A DNA stretch of 64,000 nt, taken from contig JARACJ010000002.1 of NCBI GenBank assembly GCA_028767165.1, positions 124,001 through 188,000 on the forward strand. Direction: 5' to 3'. The notes under the pieces were generated by a model that saw nothing but the letters and a program-made list of their open reading frames with translations, was not told the origin of the DNA and made no database searches. Positions 7,962 through 17,841 of the stretch are shown piece after piece. The translations under genes were made by a program, and so were the position numbers. The stretch is from Proteobacteria bacterium DTSAM18 (lineage in GTDB: Bacteria; Myxococcota_A; UBA796; GCA-2862545). The stretch's first letter is position 1, and each line of letters begins with the position of its first letter.

Positions 7962-10400
7962 ATGATCCGAACGCTCCCCTCCCTCCTGGCACTGGTCCTC
8001 GCGGCCTGCGGCACAGAGACGGTGCCGCTGGAGACCGACACCGGCGTGGACCCGACGGACACCGACGTGACCCCGACCGACACCACCACGGACCCCCACA
8101 CGGGCCACAGCGACACCGCTGCCACGTCCACCCCGACGGACACCGCCGTCCACTCCGACACGGCCACCGAGCCCACGGACAGCACGGTGGGCGCCACCGA
8201 CACCTCGGACACCGCCCCGGAGGGCCTCGTGCCCTGGACCCTGCCCGGTGACAGCGCGGACTGGGCAGGCTCGACCAACTGCGACTCCGACCTCGACACC
8301 GACGGCTACCCCACGGGCGAGTGCTCCTACGTGGTCGAGATCGTGGCCGGCGCCGACTTCGCCGACATGGTGGTGGAGCTGACCGACGCCCAGGGCAACG
8401 TGATGCTCGACGTCCAGGCCGGCGATCTGACCGCCGAGGGCACCTACTACCTGCAGGTCACCCTGCCTTCCAACGGCTACCACCTCGACCTGCAGGATGC
8501 GGATCCCGCCAGCGATGCCTGGGAGGCCGGTGCATCCGTGCGCGTGATGCCGGCCAGCGGCACCTGCCTGTTCGAGGACCAGGCCACGGACGCCTACACG
8601 GTCACCGAGGATGGCCACGAGCACGCCTACATGGTGCTCGAGTGCGCGTCGGACACCGCCTGGACCCCGGACTCCGGCTTCTGCGAGTACTACGTCGACA
8701 CGGCGTCGCTCCCGAGCGGTTCCTGCGGCTACCTGCTCGCGGTGAACGCCGGCGCCGACCACGCCGACATGCAGATCACCATCGAGAACTCCGACGGCGA
8801 CGAGGTGTACCAGCTGGCGGCAGGCGACCTGACCGAGGCCGGGCTGTCCTACCACCCGCTGAACCTGCCCACCGACGGCTACGCCATCACCTGGACCGAC
8901 GAGGGCGCCGACGACGCCTGGGCCAGCGATGCCTGGTTCGAGCTGGTGCCCATGCCCGCCGGTGAGACCTGTCCGGGCCTGGGAGCGGAGGGAACGACCC
9001 AGTACGACCTGCCCTCCGGCCACGACGGACAACGCGCGGCATACGTCGTGCTGAACTGCGCCGAGGACTCCGCCGACACGGCCTTCGCGTGGGACTCCAG
9101 CTGGTGCGAGCCCGACCTGCCCCTGGACGACGTCACCACCGGCGCCTGCGCCTACGTGCTCGAGGTCAACGCTGCCTACGACTACGCAGACATGGTCATC
9201 GAGCTGACGGATGCCGACGGCAACGTGGTCATCGACATCCAGCAGGGCGACGTGCCCTCCACCGGCCTGCACCACTACCCGGTGACCCTGCCCTCCAGCG
9301 GCTACCACCTGCACATGGAGGACGCGAGCTCCTGGAGCACCTCCTGGTCCGGTGGCGCCTACGCCCGCCTCGTGCCCGTCTCCCAGGGCTGCATCCTCGA
9401 GGACGAGGCCCTGGAGAGCCACCGCGTGTCGGCCAACCACGTGTTCGACCTGAACTTCATCCTGCAGTGCGATGAGGACACCGCCGACACCTTCACCTGG
9501 GACTCGGACTGGTGCGAGCCCGTGCTCGACTCGGCCACCACGCCCGTGGGCGACTGCGCCTACGTGGTGGAGGTGACCGCCGACTTCGACTACGCCTACA
9601 TGGACATCCACCTGGCCGACTCCGAGGGCTACACCATCCTCGACATCGATGCCGGCGACCTGACCGCGGCGGGCGTGACCTACTACCCGGTCAACCTGCC
9701 TACCGACGGCTACACGCTGACCATGAAGGACACCTACCCCCACTTCGTGTCCCAGTGGGCCGCCAACGGCCAGGTCCGCCTGATTCCCGTGAACGCCGGC
9801 TGCCTGGACGAGGAGCTCGCCTCCGAGGCCTTCCGCGTGGACTACGGCGGCGAGGAGATCGTGCACTTCGAGCTCGACTGCGCCGACGACACCGCGTCGT
9901 TCGGCTGGGACTCGGGCTGGTGTGACGTGATCTTCCCCGACACCGCGGCCCTCTCCGGCTGCGAGCAGCTCATCGAGATCGACACCTACTGGGGCAGCGA
10001 GATGGGCATCGAGATCGTGGACAGCAGCGGCACGCTCATCTTCGACATCGATCCGGGCGATCTGGCCGGCTACAGCGCCTACCTGTACACGCTCGAGATG
10101 CCCACCGGTCACTACCAGCTGACGCTCACCGATGACGGTGGCAACGGCTGGATCGACGGCGGAACCTGGGCCCCCGGCTCCATCGCCATCTGGGAGGGCA
10201 ACGGCGTGTGTGCCGGTGACAACGCGTTCTTCGGACCGTACACCCTGCCCGACACCAACGGCGACACCGACACCAGCGACAACCGGCAGGTCTTCTACAT
10301 GTCCGTGGACTGCGCGGCAGACACCTCCACCGACACCGAGGACACCTCCTGGTTCAGCGACAGCACCTGGGTACCTCCCCTGGACACCCAGGCGCCCTGA
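7962..10400 (+). CDS. Giant modular lipoprotein B (WDSGWCEP family, short type)
   Basis: 812 residues. The start is at MIRTLPSLLALVLAAC, a lipoprotein signal with Cys at position 17; the open frame extends upstream but without a signal sequence. An Asp/Thr linker (TDTGVDPTDTDVTPTDT) of ~75 residues follows. About five repeat modules start with C-[SGA]-Y-[VL]-[VL]-E/A-V. They close on PDSGFCEYYVD, WDSSWCEPDL, WDSDWCEPVLDS and WDSGWCDVIFPDT. The last module contains CEQLIEIDTYWGSEMGIEI and WEGNGVCAGDNAFFGPY, and the tail is TDTEDTSWFSDSTWVPP. Compared with A and D it lacks the DxYGDGWNGG N-terminal modules. No promoter as clear as those of A, C and D is seen. Role unknown. Confidence 0.8.
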   Translation: MIRTLPSLLALVLAACGTETVPLETDTGVDPTDTDVTPTDTTTDPHTGHSDTAATSTPTDTAVHSDTATEPTDSTVGATDTSDTAPEGLVPWTLPGDSADWAGSTNCDSDLDTDGYPTGECSYVVEIVAGADFADMVVELTDAQGNVMLDVQAGDLTAEGTYYLQVTLPSNGYHLDLQDADPASDAWEAGASVRVMPASGTCLFEDQATDAYTVTEDGHEHAYMVLECASDTAWTPDSGFCEYYVDTASLPSGSCGYLLAVNAGADHADMQITIENSDGDEVYQLAAGDLTEAGLSYHPLNLPTDGYAITWTDEGADDAWASDAWFELVPMPAGETCPGLGAEGTTQYDLPSGHDGQRAAYVVLNCAEDSADTAFAWDSSWCEPDLPLDDVTTGACAYVLEVNAAYDYADMVIELTDADGNVVIDIQQGDVPSTGLHHYPVTLPSSGYHLHMEDASSWSTSWSGGAYARLVPVSQGCILEDEALESHRVSANHVFDLNFILQCDEDTADTFTWDSDWCEPVLDSATTPVGDCAYVVEVTADFDYAYMDIHLADSEGYTILDIDAGDLTAAGVTYYPVNLPTDGYTLTMKDTYPHFVSQWAANGQVRLIPVNAGCLDEELASEAFRVDYGGEEIVHFELDCADDTASFGWDSGWCDVIFPDTAALSGCEQLIEIDTYWGSEMGIEIVDSSGTLIFDIDPGDLAGYSAYLYTLEMPTGHYQLTLTDDGGNGWIDGGTWAPGSIAIWEGNGVCAGDNAFFGPYTLPDTNGDTDTSDNRQVFYMSVDCAADTSTDTEDTSWFSDSTWVPPLDTQAP

Positions 10401-10448
10401 ACCGCTTCGATGAGGGCCCTCCCCGTGGGGGCCACCGTCGACCCTTCA

Positions 10449-10487
10449 CGCCCCCACCGGCTCCGGCCCGTGGGGGCGTTGTCGTGT
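10449..10487 (+). terminator. Terminator between lipoprotein genes B and C
   Basis: A 9-bp perfect stem, CGCCCCCAC/GTGGGGGCG, around a 12-base loop, then TTGTCGTG. Confidence 0.65.
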
Positions 10488-10506
10488 TCGTCCGCCCACA
10501 TTCCCA

Positions 10507-10535
10507 TTGCGTCCTGCATCTTCTTTCGGTACCAA
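10507..10535 (+). promoter_or_regulatory. Putative promoter of lipoprotein gene C, shared with gene D
   Basis: TTGCGT, 17 bases, TACCAA, lying in a 41-base block (10498-10538) that matches 13246-13286 upstream of gene D at 32 positions. The spacer ends with TTCTTTCGG in both copies, pointing to common promotion or a shared regulator site. Confidence 0.5.
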
Positions 10536-10582
10536 TGAAAGACCACTCGCGACCGCCTCGTCGAACCCGCAGGAACCCGACC

Positions 10583-13135
10583 ATGAACCGTGCCTTCCCA
10601 CCCCTGCTGACCCTCCTGCTCGGTGCATGCGGCGACAGCACCACCACCGCCCTGCACTCCGACTCCGGCAGTGGCCCCTCCGACACGGCGGTCGACAGCG
10701 TCTCCAGCCACACCCACACCGGCCACGAGGTTCCGCCCACCTACATGCCGGAGACGTGGTTCCCTCGGCCGTCGGACACCGCGGCGACCGGCCGGAACGA
10801 CACCCACACCGGCGGCAGGTTGATTCCGCCGACGTACATGCCGCACACGGACCCGACCGACACGGGCGACACCGTCACCTGGTGCCTCGACTCCCTGGGT
10901 TGCGACTCCGGCGAGACCGCCACCGCCGCCTACGTCCCCTGGCCCGACACCGCGGCGTGGCCCGACACCGACGCCTGCGACTCAGCCGACACGGCCACGG
11001 GCCCCTGTTCCTACGTGCTCGAGATCGTGGCCGACAGCGACTACGCGGACATGCTCGTGGAGCTGTACGACAGCTCCGGAAACCTCATCCTGGATGTACA
11101 GGCGGGCGAGCTCACCGCCGAGGGCACCTACTACTTCCCGGTGACCCTCCCGACCGACGGCTACCACCTGTACATGGAGGACACCCACAACCTGAGCATG
11201 GCATGGGGTTCCAACGCGAGCGTGCGGTTGATCCCGTCCAGCGGTGGGTGCCTGCACGAGGCCGACGGCCACGGACCCTACACCGTCTCGCAGTTCGGCT
11301 ACCAGAACGAGTACCTCATCGCCGAGTGTGACGACCAGGACACCGTGTGGATGGACACCGGGGCCGCGTGGTGCCCCCCCATCCTGGACTCCGCCGACAC
11401 CGCCACCGGCGACTGCCTGTACATCCTGCAGGTGCGCTCCGGCTACGACCATGCCGACATGCAGATCACCATCGAGGACTCCGATGGCAACCTCGTGTTC
11501 GAGATCGCGGCCGGCGATCTCACCTCCGAGAGCACGTTCTACTACCCGGTCAACCTTCCGACGGATGGCTACACCATCACGTGGTCTGACGAGAGCACCA
11601 CCAGCGACAACTGGGACTCCGACGCCTTCTTCCAGCTCCTTCCTGCAGAGGGAGCCAACGAGTGCATGCAAGAAGGCGACGGCGTGACGGCCGCATACGA
11701 CCTGCCCACCGGATACGGCGGCGAACGAACCGAGTACCTGGCCCTGAACTGCGACGGCGACACCGCCGACACGAATGACACCGAGGGCTTCCTGTGGCTG
11801 CTCGCCTGGTGCGAGCCCGTGCTCGATTCGGGTGAGATCCCCACCGGTGCCTGCCCCTACGTCCTCGAGGTCCGCGCCGACTACGACTACGCCGACATGG
11901 TCATCGAGCTCAGCGACTCCGACGGCAACCTGCTGGTCGACGTCCAGCAGAACGATCTGACCAGCTCCGGCACCCACTACTTCCCGGTGAACCTGCGCAC
12001 CGACGGCTACCACCTGCACCTGGAGGATGCGAGCACCTGGAGCACCTCCTGGGGCTCCAACGCCTACGTTCGCCTGATCCCCGCCGACGGCCAGTGCATC
12101 GAGGAAGACGAGGCCCTGGAGAGCTACACCGTCACGCAGTTCGGCGAGCTGGACGAGTACTTCGTCCACAACTGCGCCGACGACACCAGCGACACCTGGT
12201 TCACCTGGGACTCCGGCTGGTGCGAGCCCATCCTCGACTCGGGCGAGATCCCCACCGGCGACTGTCCCTACGTGCTCGAGGTCGCGGCCGACTACGACTA
12301 CGCGTACATGGCCATCAACCTCACCGACGCCGACGGCAACGAGATCCTCGACATCGCGGCAGGCGATCTGACCGCCGAAGACCTCTCCTACTACCCGATC
12401 AACCTGCCCACCAACGGCTACACGCTCACGCTGCTGGACGACAATCCCTGGGGCACCTCCCAGTGGGGCCCGGACGCCCACGTGCGGCTGATCCCCGTGG
12501 AAGACGGCTGCTTCGATCCCGACGTCCAGGCCGAGGAATGGCGCGTGGACTTCAACGGCGAGGAGATCGTCCACTTCGAGGTCGACTGCGCCGACGACTC
12601 CGCCACCTTCGCGTGGGACTCCGGCTGGTGCGACGTCATCCTGCCCGACACCGCGGCCCTGACCGGCTGCGAACAGCTCATCGAGGTCTCGACCTACTAC
12701 GGCTACCAGATGGGCATCGAGATCGCCGATTCGAGCGGCAACGTGATCTTCGACATCGACTACAACGACCTCGGCTACTACACCGCGTACTTCTACACCC
12801 TGGACATGCCCACGGGCGGCTACCAGCTCACGCTGACCGACGACGGCGGCAACGGCTGGGCCGACTACGGCACCTACGCCCCCGGCTCGCTCACCATCTG
12901 GGAGGGCAACGGCGTGTGTGCCGGCGAGGAGGCACTGTTCGGGCCCTACATCCTGCCCGACACGAACGGCCCCACCGACTTCGCCGACAACGAGGTCACC
13001 ATGAACCTGTGGGTCGACTGCGACGCCGACACGTCCACGGCTGCCGTCGACACCACGTGGATGGGCGAGAGTGGGTGGACGCCACCAGCGCCGCCCGCGG
13101 ACACCGAGACGGGCGACTCGACACCGGCTCCCTGA
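10583..13135 (+). CDS. Giant modular lipoprotein C (WDSGWCEP family, short type)
   Basis: 850 residues from the ATG at 10583, preceded by AGGAAC. The open frame runs to 10484 but would include the predicted promoter. The signal MNRAFPPLLTLLLGAC gives a lipidated Cys at 16. A spacer with a short duplicated segment (PPTYMPETW and PPTYMPHTD) precedes the modules. Four to five repeat modules carry AWCPPILDS, AWCEPVLDS, WDSGWCEPILDS and WDSGWCDVILPDT. The last module (CEQLIEVSTYYGYQMGIEI, WEGNGVCAGEEALFGPY) is nearly identical in both protein and DNA to that of gene D, suggesting recent duplication or gene conversion. C terminus: DCDADTSTAAVDTTWMGESGW. Function unknown. Confidence 0.8.
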   Translation: MNRAFPPLLTLLLGACGDSTTTALHSDSGSGPSDTAVDSVSSHTHTGHEVPPTYMPETWFPRPSDTAATGRNDTHTGGRLIPPTYMPHTDPTDTGDTVTWCLDSLGCDSGETATAAYVPWPDTAAWPDTDACDSADTATGPCSYVLEIVADSDYADMLVELYDSSGNLILDVQAGELTAEGTYYFPVTLPTDGYHLYMEDTHNLSMAWGSNASVRLIPSSGGCLHEADGHGPYTVSQFGYQNEYLIAECDDQDTVWMDTGAAWCPPILDSADTATGDCLYILQVRSGYDHADMQITIEDSDGNLVFEIAAGDLTSESTFYYPVNLPTDGYTITWSDESTTSDNWDSDAFFQLLPAEGANECMQEGDGVTAAYDLPTGYGGERTEYLALNCDGDTADTNDTEGFLWLLAWCEPVLDSGEIPTGACPYVLEVRADYDYADMVIELSDSDGNLLVDVQQNDLTSSGTHYFPVNLRTDGYHLHLEDASTWSTSWGSNAYVRLIPADGQCIEEDEALESYTVTQFGELDEYFVHNCADDTSDTWFTWDSGWCEPILDSGEIPTGDCPYVLEVAADYDYAYMAINLTDADGNEILDIAAGDLTAEDLSYYPINLPTNGYTLTLLDDNPWGTSQWGPDAHVRLIPVEDGCFDPDVQAEEWRVDFNGEEIVHFEVDCADDSATFAWDSGWCDVILPDTAALTGCEQLIEVSTYYGYQMGIEIADSSGNVIFDIDYNDLGYYTAYFYTLDMPTGGYQLTLTDDGGNGWADYGTYAPGSLTIWEGNGVCAGEEALFGPYILPDTNGPTDFADNEVTMNLWVDCDADTSTAAVDTTWMGESGWTPPAPPADTETGDSTPAP

Positions 13136-13162
13136 CGTCCGAGCCTCGCTACACCATCAAGC

Positions 13163-13192
13163 CCCCACCGGCTCGCACCGGTGGGGATGTCG
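13163..13192 (+). terminator. Terminator between lipoprotein genes C and D
   Basis: A perfect 9-bp stem, CCCCACCGG/CCGGTGGGG, with a 6-base loop, followed by ATGTCGTTCG. Confidence 0.65.
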
Positions 13193-13254
13193 TTCGTCCG
13201 GTCTTCCACCCATCCGGCGCGTCGCGCCGCCTCGTGGATGCATCAACATTCCCC

Positions 13255-13283
13255 TTGTCGGTTGCATTTTCTTTCGGTACTCA
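13255..13283 (+). promoter_or_regulatory. Putative promoter of lipoprotein gene D
   Basis: TTGTCG, 17 bases, TACTCA, in the 41-base block shared with gene C. The leader before the ATG at 13331 is about 45 bases. Confidence 0.5.
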
Positions 13284-13330
13284 TGAGATGTCACCTTCCC
13301 TGCCACCTTGCATCGTCTCCGGTACCGTCC

Positions 13331-16300
13331 ATGCGCACTTCCATCGCCCTGTGTCTCACCTTCGCCCTGACCGCCTGTGGCGGGAACAACACGCCGCTGC
13401 ACTCGGATACCGGTGACCTGCCCCAGGCCACAGACACCCCCACGGGCCCGTCGGACTCCGGCGACACCATCGACAGCGACCTCCTGCCCCTTCCCGGCCA
13501 CTCGGACTCGGGTCCCACCGGCGCATCCGACAGCGCCTGTGACGACACCGCCTGTGACACCGACCTCCCAGACGACACCTGCGACTCCGCCGGGAGCTGT
13601 CCGCCCATCGATCCACCCTGGGACTCCGGCTGTGACTCCGCCGAGACCGACACCGACTGCCAGCCCGGTCCCTGCGCCCTCACCTTCGAGATCACGACCG
13701 TCGACTACGCCCATGAGATGAGCATCGACATCGAGGATCGCGACGGTCACGTCATCGCCCAGTGGCCCCCCTCGAACATCACCCCTTCCGACGACTCCAG
13801 CTATAGCTGGACGGTCCGCATCGACCCCGACGACATCACCATCGCCCTGATCGACGCCTTCGGCGACGGCTGGAACGGCGGCCACGTCACGGTGACCGAC
13901 TCGGCGGGCAACGTCATCGCCAGCACCACCGCGAGCGACTTCGACGCTGGGGTCCGCTACGACATCGACCACCGCCACGACTGCGGCGGCACGTTCACCG
14001 TCGACTCCGGCGACACCTTCCAGTGGCCCACCATCCCGCCCTGCACCATGGAATTCTCCTGGAATGCCACGAGCAACTGGGCCTACGCGGACGCCTTCTT
14101 CAGCGTCTACGATGAAGACGGCAACGAGGTGTTCACCGAGTCATTCGACGACGCCACGTCGTGGAACCGGGAGGAGGTCCTCGCGTCAGGCACCTACTAC
14201 GCGGTGATGAACTACGAAGGCGGCTTCGGGGCCCTCGGCAACCCCTTCGAGGTCACGGAGGTGCGCACGGGCGCGTCGCAAGCAAGCCTCACCATGGATC
14301 TAGCCGGCTACGACTGGGAGTGGTTCAGCGTCGCATGCGACGACGATACCGCCTGGGTCGGGCTCGAGACCGGCTGGTCCGCACCCGCCGAGGGCGAGCT
14401 CCCACCCGGGCTCACCCCCTTCTGGTCCGATACCCAGGACACCGCGCTGGACGGCACCTGCACGTTCCTCCTGCAGATGGTCGGTCCCCCCCTGGGCAGC
14501 CCGCCCCATGACTACAGCCGCGGCGGCGAGATCTCCTGGTACCTGTTCGATGATCACCAGAACCTGCTCGACCGCATGATGCCCGGCGACGTGGCCACCA
14601 ACCGCGCCTACGAGCGTCCCATCACCCTGACGGCTGGCAGGTACCTGTTCAACCTTCGCGACACGGCCGCCGACGGCTGGGAAGGCGGCTACCTGCGCGT
14701 GGTCACCCCCGACGGCGACATCATCGAGAACCTCACTCTCGAGAGCGGCAGCGAGGATCACGTCTACCTCGACCTCGAATGCGAGGGTGCTGCCCACACC
14801 GGCTGGGATACCTCCGCGGGCCTGCCGACGAACGACACCGGTTGGTGGTCCTCCGGACCGTACCGTGGCTGTCCCCTCACGCTCTCGATGAACACCGATG
14901 GCAGTGCCTGGGACATGGACTTCGCCATCGTCGACACCGTCACCGGCATGACCGTGTACAGCACCTCCGACGCCTGGATCAGGGGCATCCACGAGGCCGG
15001 CTCGCCCCAGCAAGCCTCCCTGGCCCTGCCCACCGGCACCTACGAGCTCGAGCTGCTGGAGCAGTCCGCCCCCTACACGGGCTGGAGCGCCGATGCCTGG
15101 GTGCGCCTGTACGACGACGCCGGCAGCTTCGTCGCCGGCGGAGGACACACGGTCTCCGGCACCACGACCAGCACGGTGTACCCATTCACCTGGAGCTGCG
15201 CGACCGACTCGGCAGCGTGGACCGGGTCAGAGCTCGACGCCCTGCGGGCCGACACCGGCTGGTCCATGGGGCCCGGCTGGTACGACACCGATGTGCCCGA
15301 AGGCTGCGGCCACATGGTCGAGGTGCTCACACCCTCCAACCCCCTCGGGGGCGGCTGGGAGCTCTACGACGACGCGGGCACGCTGCTGTACAGCGTGGCC
15401 ACCGGCTCGATGACCCAGGCCAACACCACCTACCACACGCCCGTCCAGCTTCCCTCCGGCGGCTACCGCTTCCGCATGCTGGACACCAATGGAGCAGGCT
15501 ACGCGGTGTACGGCCACCCCCAGAACTTCCGCATCCACGACGACAGTGGTCACATGGTCGAGAGCTTCGGCATGGGCGGCTGGGGCGTCACGGTCGCCGA
15601 AGAGTGGTTCGTGGTCGACTGTGAAGACGACACCAGCGGCTGGACCGACTCCGGCTGGTGTCCGCCCACCACCATCGACACCTCCACCGGCTCCATGGGC
15701 GGCCCCTGCGACGCTTTCATCGAGGTGGTCGCCGACTACGACTTCAACCAGATGGGGGTCACCATCGAGGATGACGCCGGCCATGTGCTGTTCGATCTGC
15801 AGCCCGGCGATCTGACCAACCCAGGCACGTACCACTACGCCTTCTCGATGCCCAGCGGCGGCTACCACGTGCTCCTGGAGGACAGCACCGGCTACACCTG
15901 GAGCTCTTCTGCATCGGTGTCCATCAAGCGGGGCGAGGGCTGCGCGAGCGACTTCGAGACCCTCGCCGGCCCCTGGAAGCTCGACTACTCCAACGACGAG
16001 GCCATCGGTGGCCAGTGGGACACCTGGCTCGACTACACCTGCGATGCCGACACCTCGGTGTGGAGCGGCTGGGACTCCGGATGGTGCGAGCCCGTGCTCG
16101 ACAGCGCCGACTTCGCCCAGGGTGCGTGCGCCTACATGCTGGTCGTACGCTCCGGCTATGACCACGCCGACATGGAGATCAGCATCGAAGACTCCAGTGG
16201 CACCAGCGTGTTCGACATCTCCGCGGGCGACCTCACCGACGAGGACATGTACCACTTCCCGCTGAACCTGCCGACCGACGGCTACACCATCACCTGGTCG

Positions 16301-17818
16301 GACGCGAGCACCCACAGCGAGACCTGGGACTATGATGCGTGGTTCCAGCTCGTACCGGCCGAGCCGGGCAGCGCCTGCCTGGAAGCAGCCGCCGACAGCC
16401 CCGTCTACACCCTGCCCTGGGGCTATGGTGGCACCCGTACCGAACATGTGGCCCTGCACTGCGCCGAAGACACCTCCGACACCTTCTTCCAGTGGGACTC
16501 CGGCTGGTGTACGCCCGTCCTGGACTCCGGAGAGCAACCCACCGGGGCCTGCGGCTACGTCCTCGAGGTACGCGCCGACTACGACCACGACGACATGGTC
16601 GTCGAGCTGAGCGACTCCGAGGGAAACCTGCTCGTTGACATCAAGCCCGGCGACCTGACCAGCTCCGGCTACCACTACTATCCAGTGAACCTGCCCACCG
16701 ACGGCTACCACCTGCACCTGGAGGACGTGAGTCCCGGGAGTGCCAACTGGGGATCGAACGCCCACGTGCGCCTGCTGACCACCAACGGTGCCTGCCTCGA
16801 CGGTGAGCCAGCGTCCGAGAGCTACACCGTGAGCGAGTTCGGCGAGCTCGACGCATACTTCGTCCTCGGCTGCGAGGAGGACACCGGCGACTCCTTCTCC
16901 TGGGACTCCGGCTGGTGCGAGCCCATCCTCGACTCCGGCGAAGTGCCCACCGGCGACTGCGCCTACGTGCTCGAGGTCACCTCCGACTACGACTACATGT
17001 ACATGGCCATCAACCTCACGGATGCCGACGGCAACGAACTCCTCGACATCGCGGCGGGCGACATCACCTCCGAGAGCGTCACCTACTACCCGGTCAACCT
17101 CCCCACGAACGGCTACACCTTGACGCTCCTCGATGACTACCCCTGGAGCGTGTCGTCCTGGGGTCCCGACGCCCACGTCCGCGTCATTCCCGTGGACGAC
17201 GACTGCTTCGACCCTGACGTCGAGGCGGAGGAATGGCGTGTGGACGTCTTCGGCGAGGAGATCATCCACTTCGAGGTCGACTGTGCCGACGACACCGCCG
17301 CCTTCGCATGGGACTCCGCCTGGTGCGACGCCGTCGTGCCCGACACCGCCGCCCTCACCGGCTGCGAGCAGCTCATCGATGTCTCGGCGTACAACGGCTA
17401 CCAGATGGGCATCGAGATCGCCGACTCGAGTGGCAACGTCATCTTCGACATCGACCACGGCGACCTCGGCTGGTGGGCCCAGTACCTGTACGCGGTCGAC
17501 ATGCCCACCGGGGGCTACCAGCTCACCCTCACCGACGCCTCCGGCTACGGCTGGGACTGGTACCCCGACCCCCTGCTGCACGGCTCCCTCACCATCTGGG
17601 AGGGCAACGGCGTGTGTGCCGGTGAGGAGGCACTGTTCGGGCCCTATACGCTGCCCGACGCCAACGGTTCCACCGACACCACACCCAACGAGGCGGTCTT
17701 CAACCTGTGGGTCGACTGCGACGCCGACACGTCCACGGCTGCCGTGGACACCACCTGGATGGGCGACAGCACATGGTCGCCCGCCCAGGACACCCAGGAG
17801 AGCGGTGTGGCTCCCTGA
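13331..17818 (+). CDS. Giant modular lipoprotein D (WDSGWCEP family, longest member)
   Basis: 1495 residues starting MRTSIALCLTFALTAC, a lipoprotein signal with Cys at 16. After an Asp/Ser/Thr linker, the N-terminal modules match those of A: DAFGDGWNGGHVTVTD, then FFSVYDEDGNEVFTESFDDATSW, then a LRDTAADGWEGG module. Five later modules close on DSGWCPP, WDSGWCEPVLDS, WDSGWCTPVLDS, WDSGWCEPILDS and WDSAWCDAVVPDT, the highest count of the four. The C terminus (DCDADTSTAAVDTTWMGDSTW) matches C. The ORF extends upstream to 13181 but without a signal sequence and across the promoter. The next gene begins 24 bases after the stop, so D and the barrel protein are probably cotranscribed. Confidence 0.8.
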   Translation: MRTSIALCLTFALTACGGNNTPLHSDTGDLPQATDTPTGPSDSGDTIDSDLLPLPGHSDSGPTGASDSACDDTACDTDLPDDTCDSAGSCPPIDPPWDSGCDSAETDTDCQPGPCALTFEITTVDYAHEMSIDIEDRDGHVIAQWPPSNITPSDDSSYSWTVRIDPDDITIALIDAFGDGWNGGHVTVTDSAGNVIASTTASDFDAGVRYDIDHRHDCGGTFTVDSGDTFQWPTIPPCTMEFSWNATSNWAYADAFFSVYDEDGNEVFTESFDDATSWNREEVLASGTYYAVMNYEGGFGALGNPFEVTEVRTGASQASLTMDLAGYDWEWFSVACDDDTAWVGLETGWSAPAEGELPPGLTPFWSDTQDTALDGTCTFLLQMVGPPLGSPPHDYSRGGEISWYLFDDHQNLLDRMMPGDVATNRAYERPITLTAGRYLFNLRDTAADGWEGGYLRVVTPDGDIIENLTLESGSEDHVYLDLECEGAAHTGWDTSAGLPTNDTGWWSSGPYRGCPLTLSMNTDGSAWDMDFAIVDTVTGMTVYSTSDAWIRGIHEAGSPQQASLALPTGTYELELLEQSAPYTGWSADAWVRLYDDAGSFVAGGGHTVSGTTTSTVYPFTWSCATDSAAWTGSELDALRADTGWSMGPGWYDTDVPEGCGHMVEVLTPSNPLGGGWELYDDAGTLLYSVATGSMTQANTTYHTPVQLPSGGYRFRMLDTNGAGYAVYGHPQNFRIHDDSGHMVESFGMGGWGVTVAEEWFVVDCEDDTSGWTDSGWCPPTTIDTSTGSMGGPCDAFIEVVADYDFNQMGVTIEDDAGHVLFDLQPGDLTNPGTYHYAFSMPSGGYHVLLEDSTGYTWSSSASVSIKRGEGCASDFETLAGPWKLDYSNDEAIGGQWDTWLDYTCDADTSVWSGWDSGWCEPVLDSADFAQGACAYMLVVRSGYDHADMEISIEDSSGTSVFDISAGDLTDEDMYHFPLNLPTDGYTITWSDASTHSETWDYDAWFQLVPAEPGSACLEAAADSPVYTLPWGYGGTRTEHVALHCAEDTSDTFFQWDSGWCTPVLDSGEQPTGACGYVLEVRADYDHDDMVVELSDSEGNLLVDIKPGDLTSSGYHYYPVNLPTDGYHLHLEDVSPGSANWGSNAHVRLLTTNGACLDGEPASESYTVSEFGELDAYFVLGCEEDTGDSFSWDSGWCEPILDSGEVPTGDCAYVLEVTSDYDYMYMAINLTDADGNELLDIAAGDITSESVTYYPVNLPTNGYTLTLLDDYPWSVSSWGPDAHVRVIPVDDDCFDPDVEAEEWRVDVFGEEIIHFEVDCADDTAAFAWDSAWCDAVVPDTAALTGCEQLIDVSAYNGYQMGIEIADSSGNVIFDIDHGDLGWWAQYLYAVDMPTGGYQLTLTDASGYGWDWYPDPLLHGSLTIWEGNGVCAGEEALFGPYTLPDANGSTDTTPNEAVFNLWVDCDADTSTAAVDTTWMGDSTWSPAQDTQESGVAP

Positions 17819-17841
17819 GCCGGCACCGCAAGGACCACACC

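Noticed and set aside
3839-8299. A 1486-residue minus-strand ORF opposite lipoprotein A, and similar long antisense ORFs at 7674-10112, 10982-12574 and 15227-17581
   Set aside because: Their Val/Gly/His/Asp-rich low-complexity translations are typical shadows of GC-rich genes. The plus-strand frames carry signal peptides, repeats and ribosome sites.
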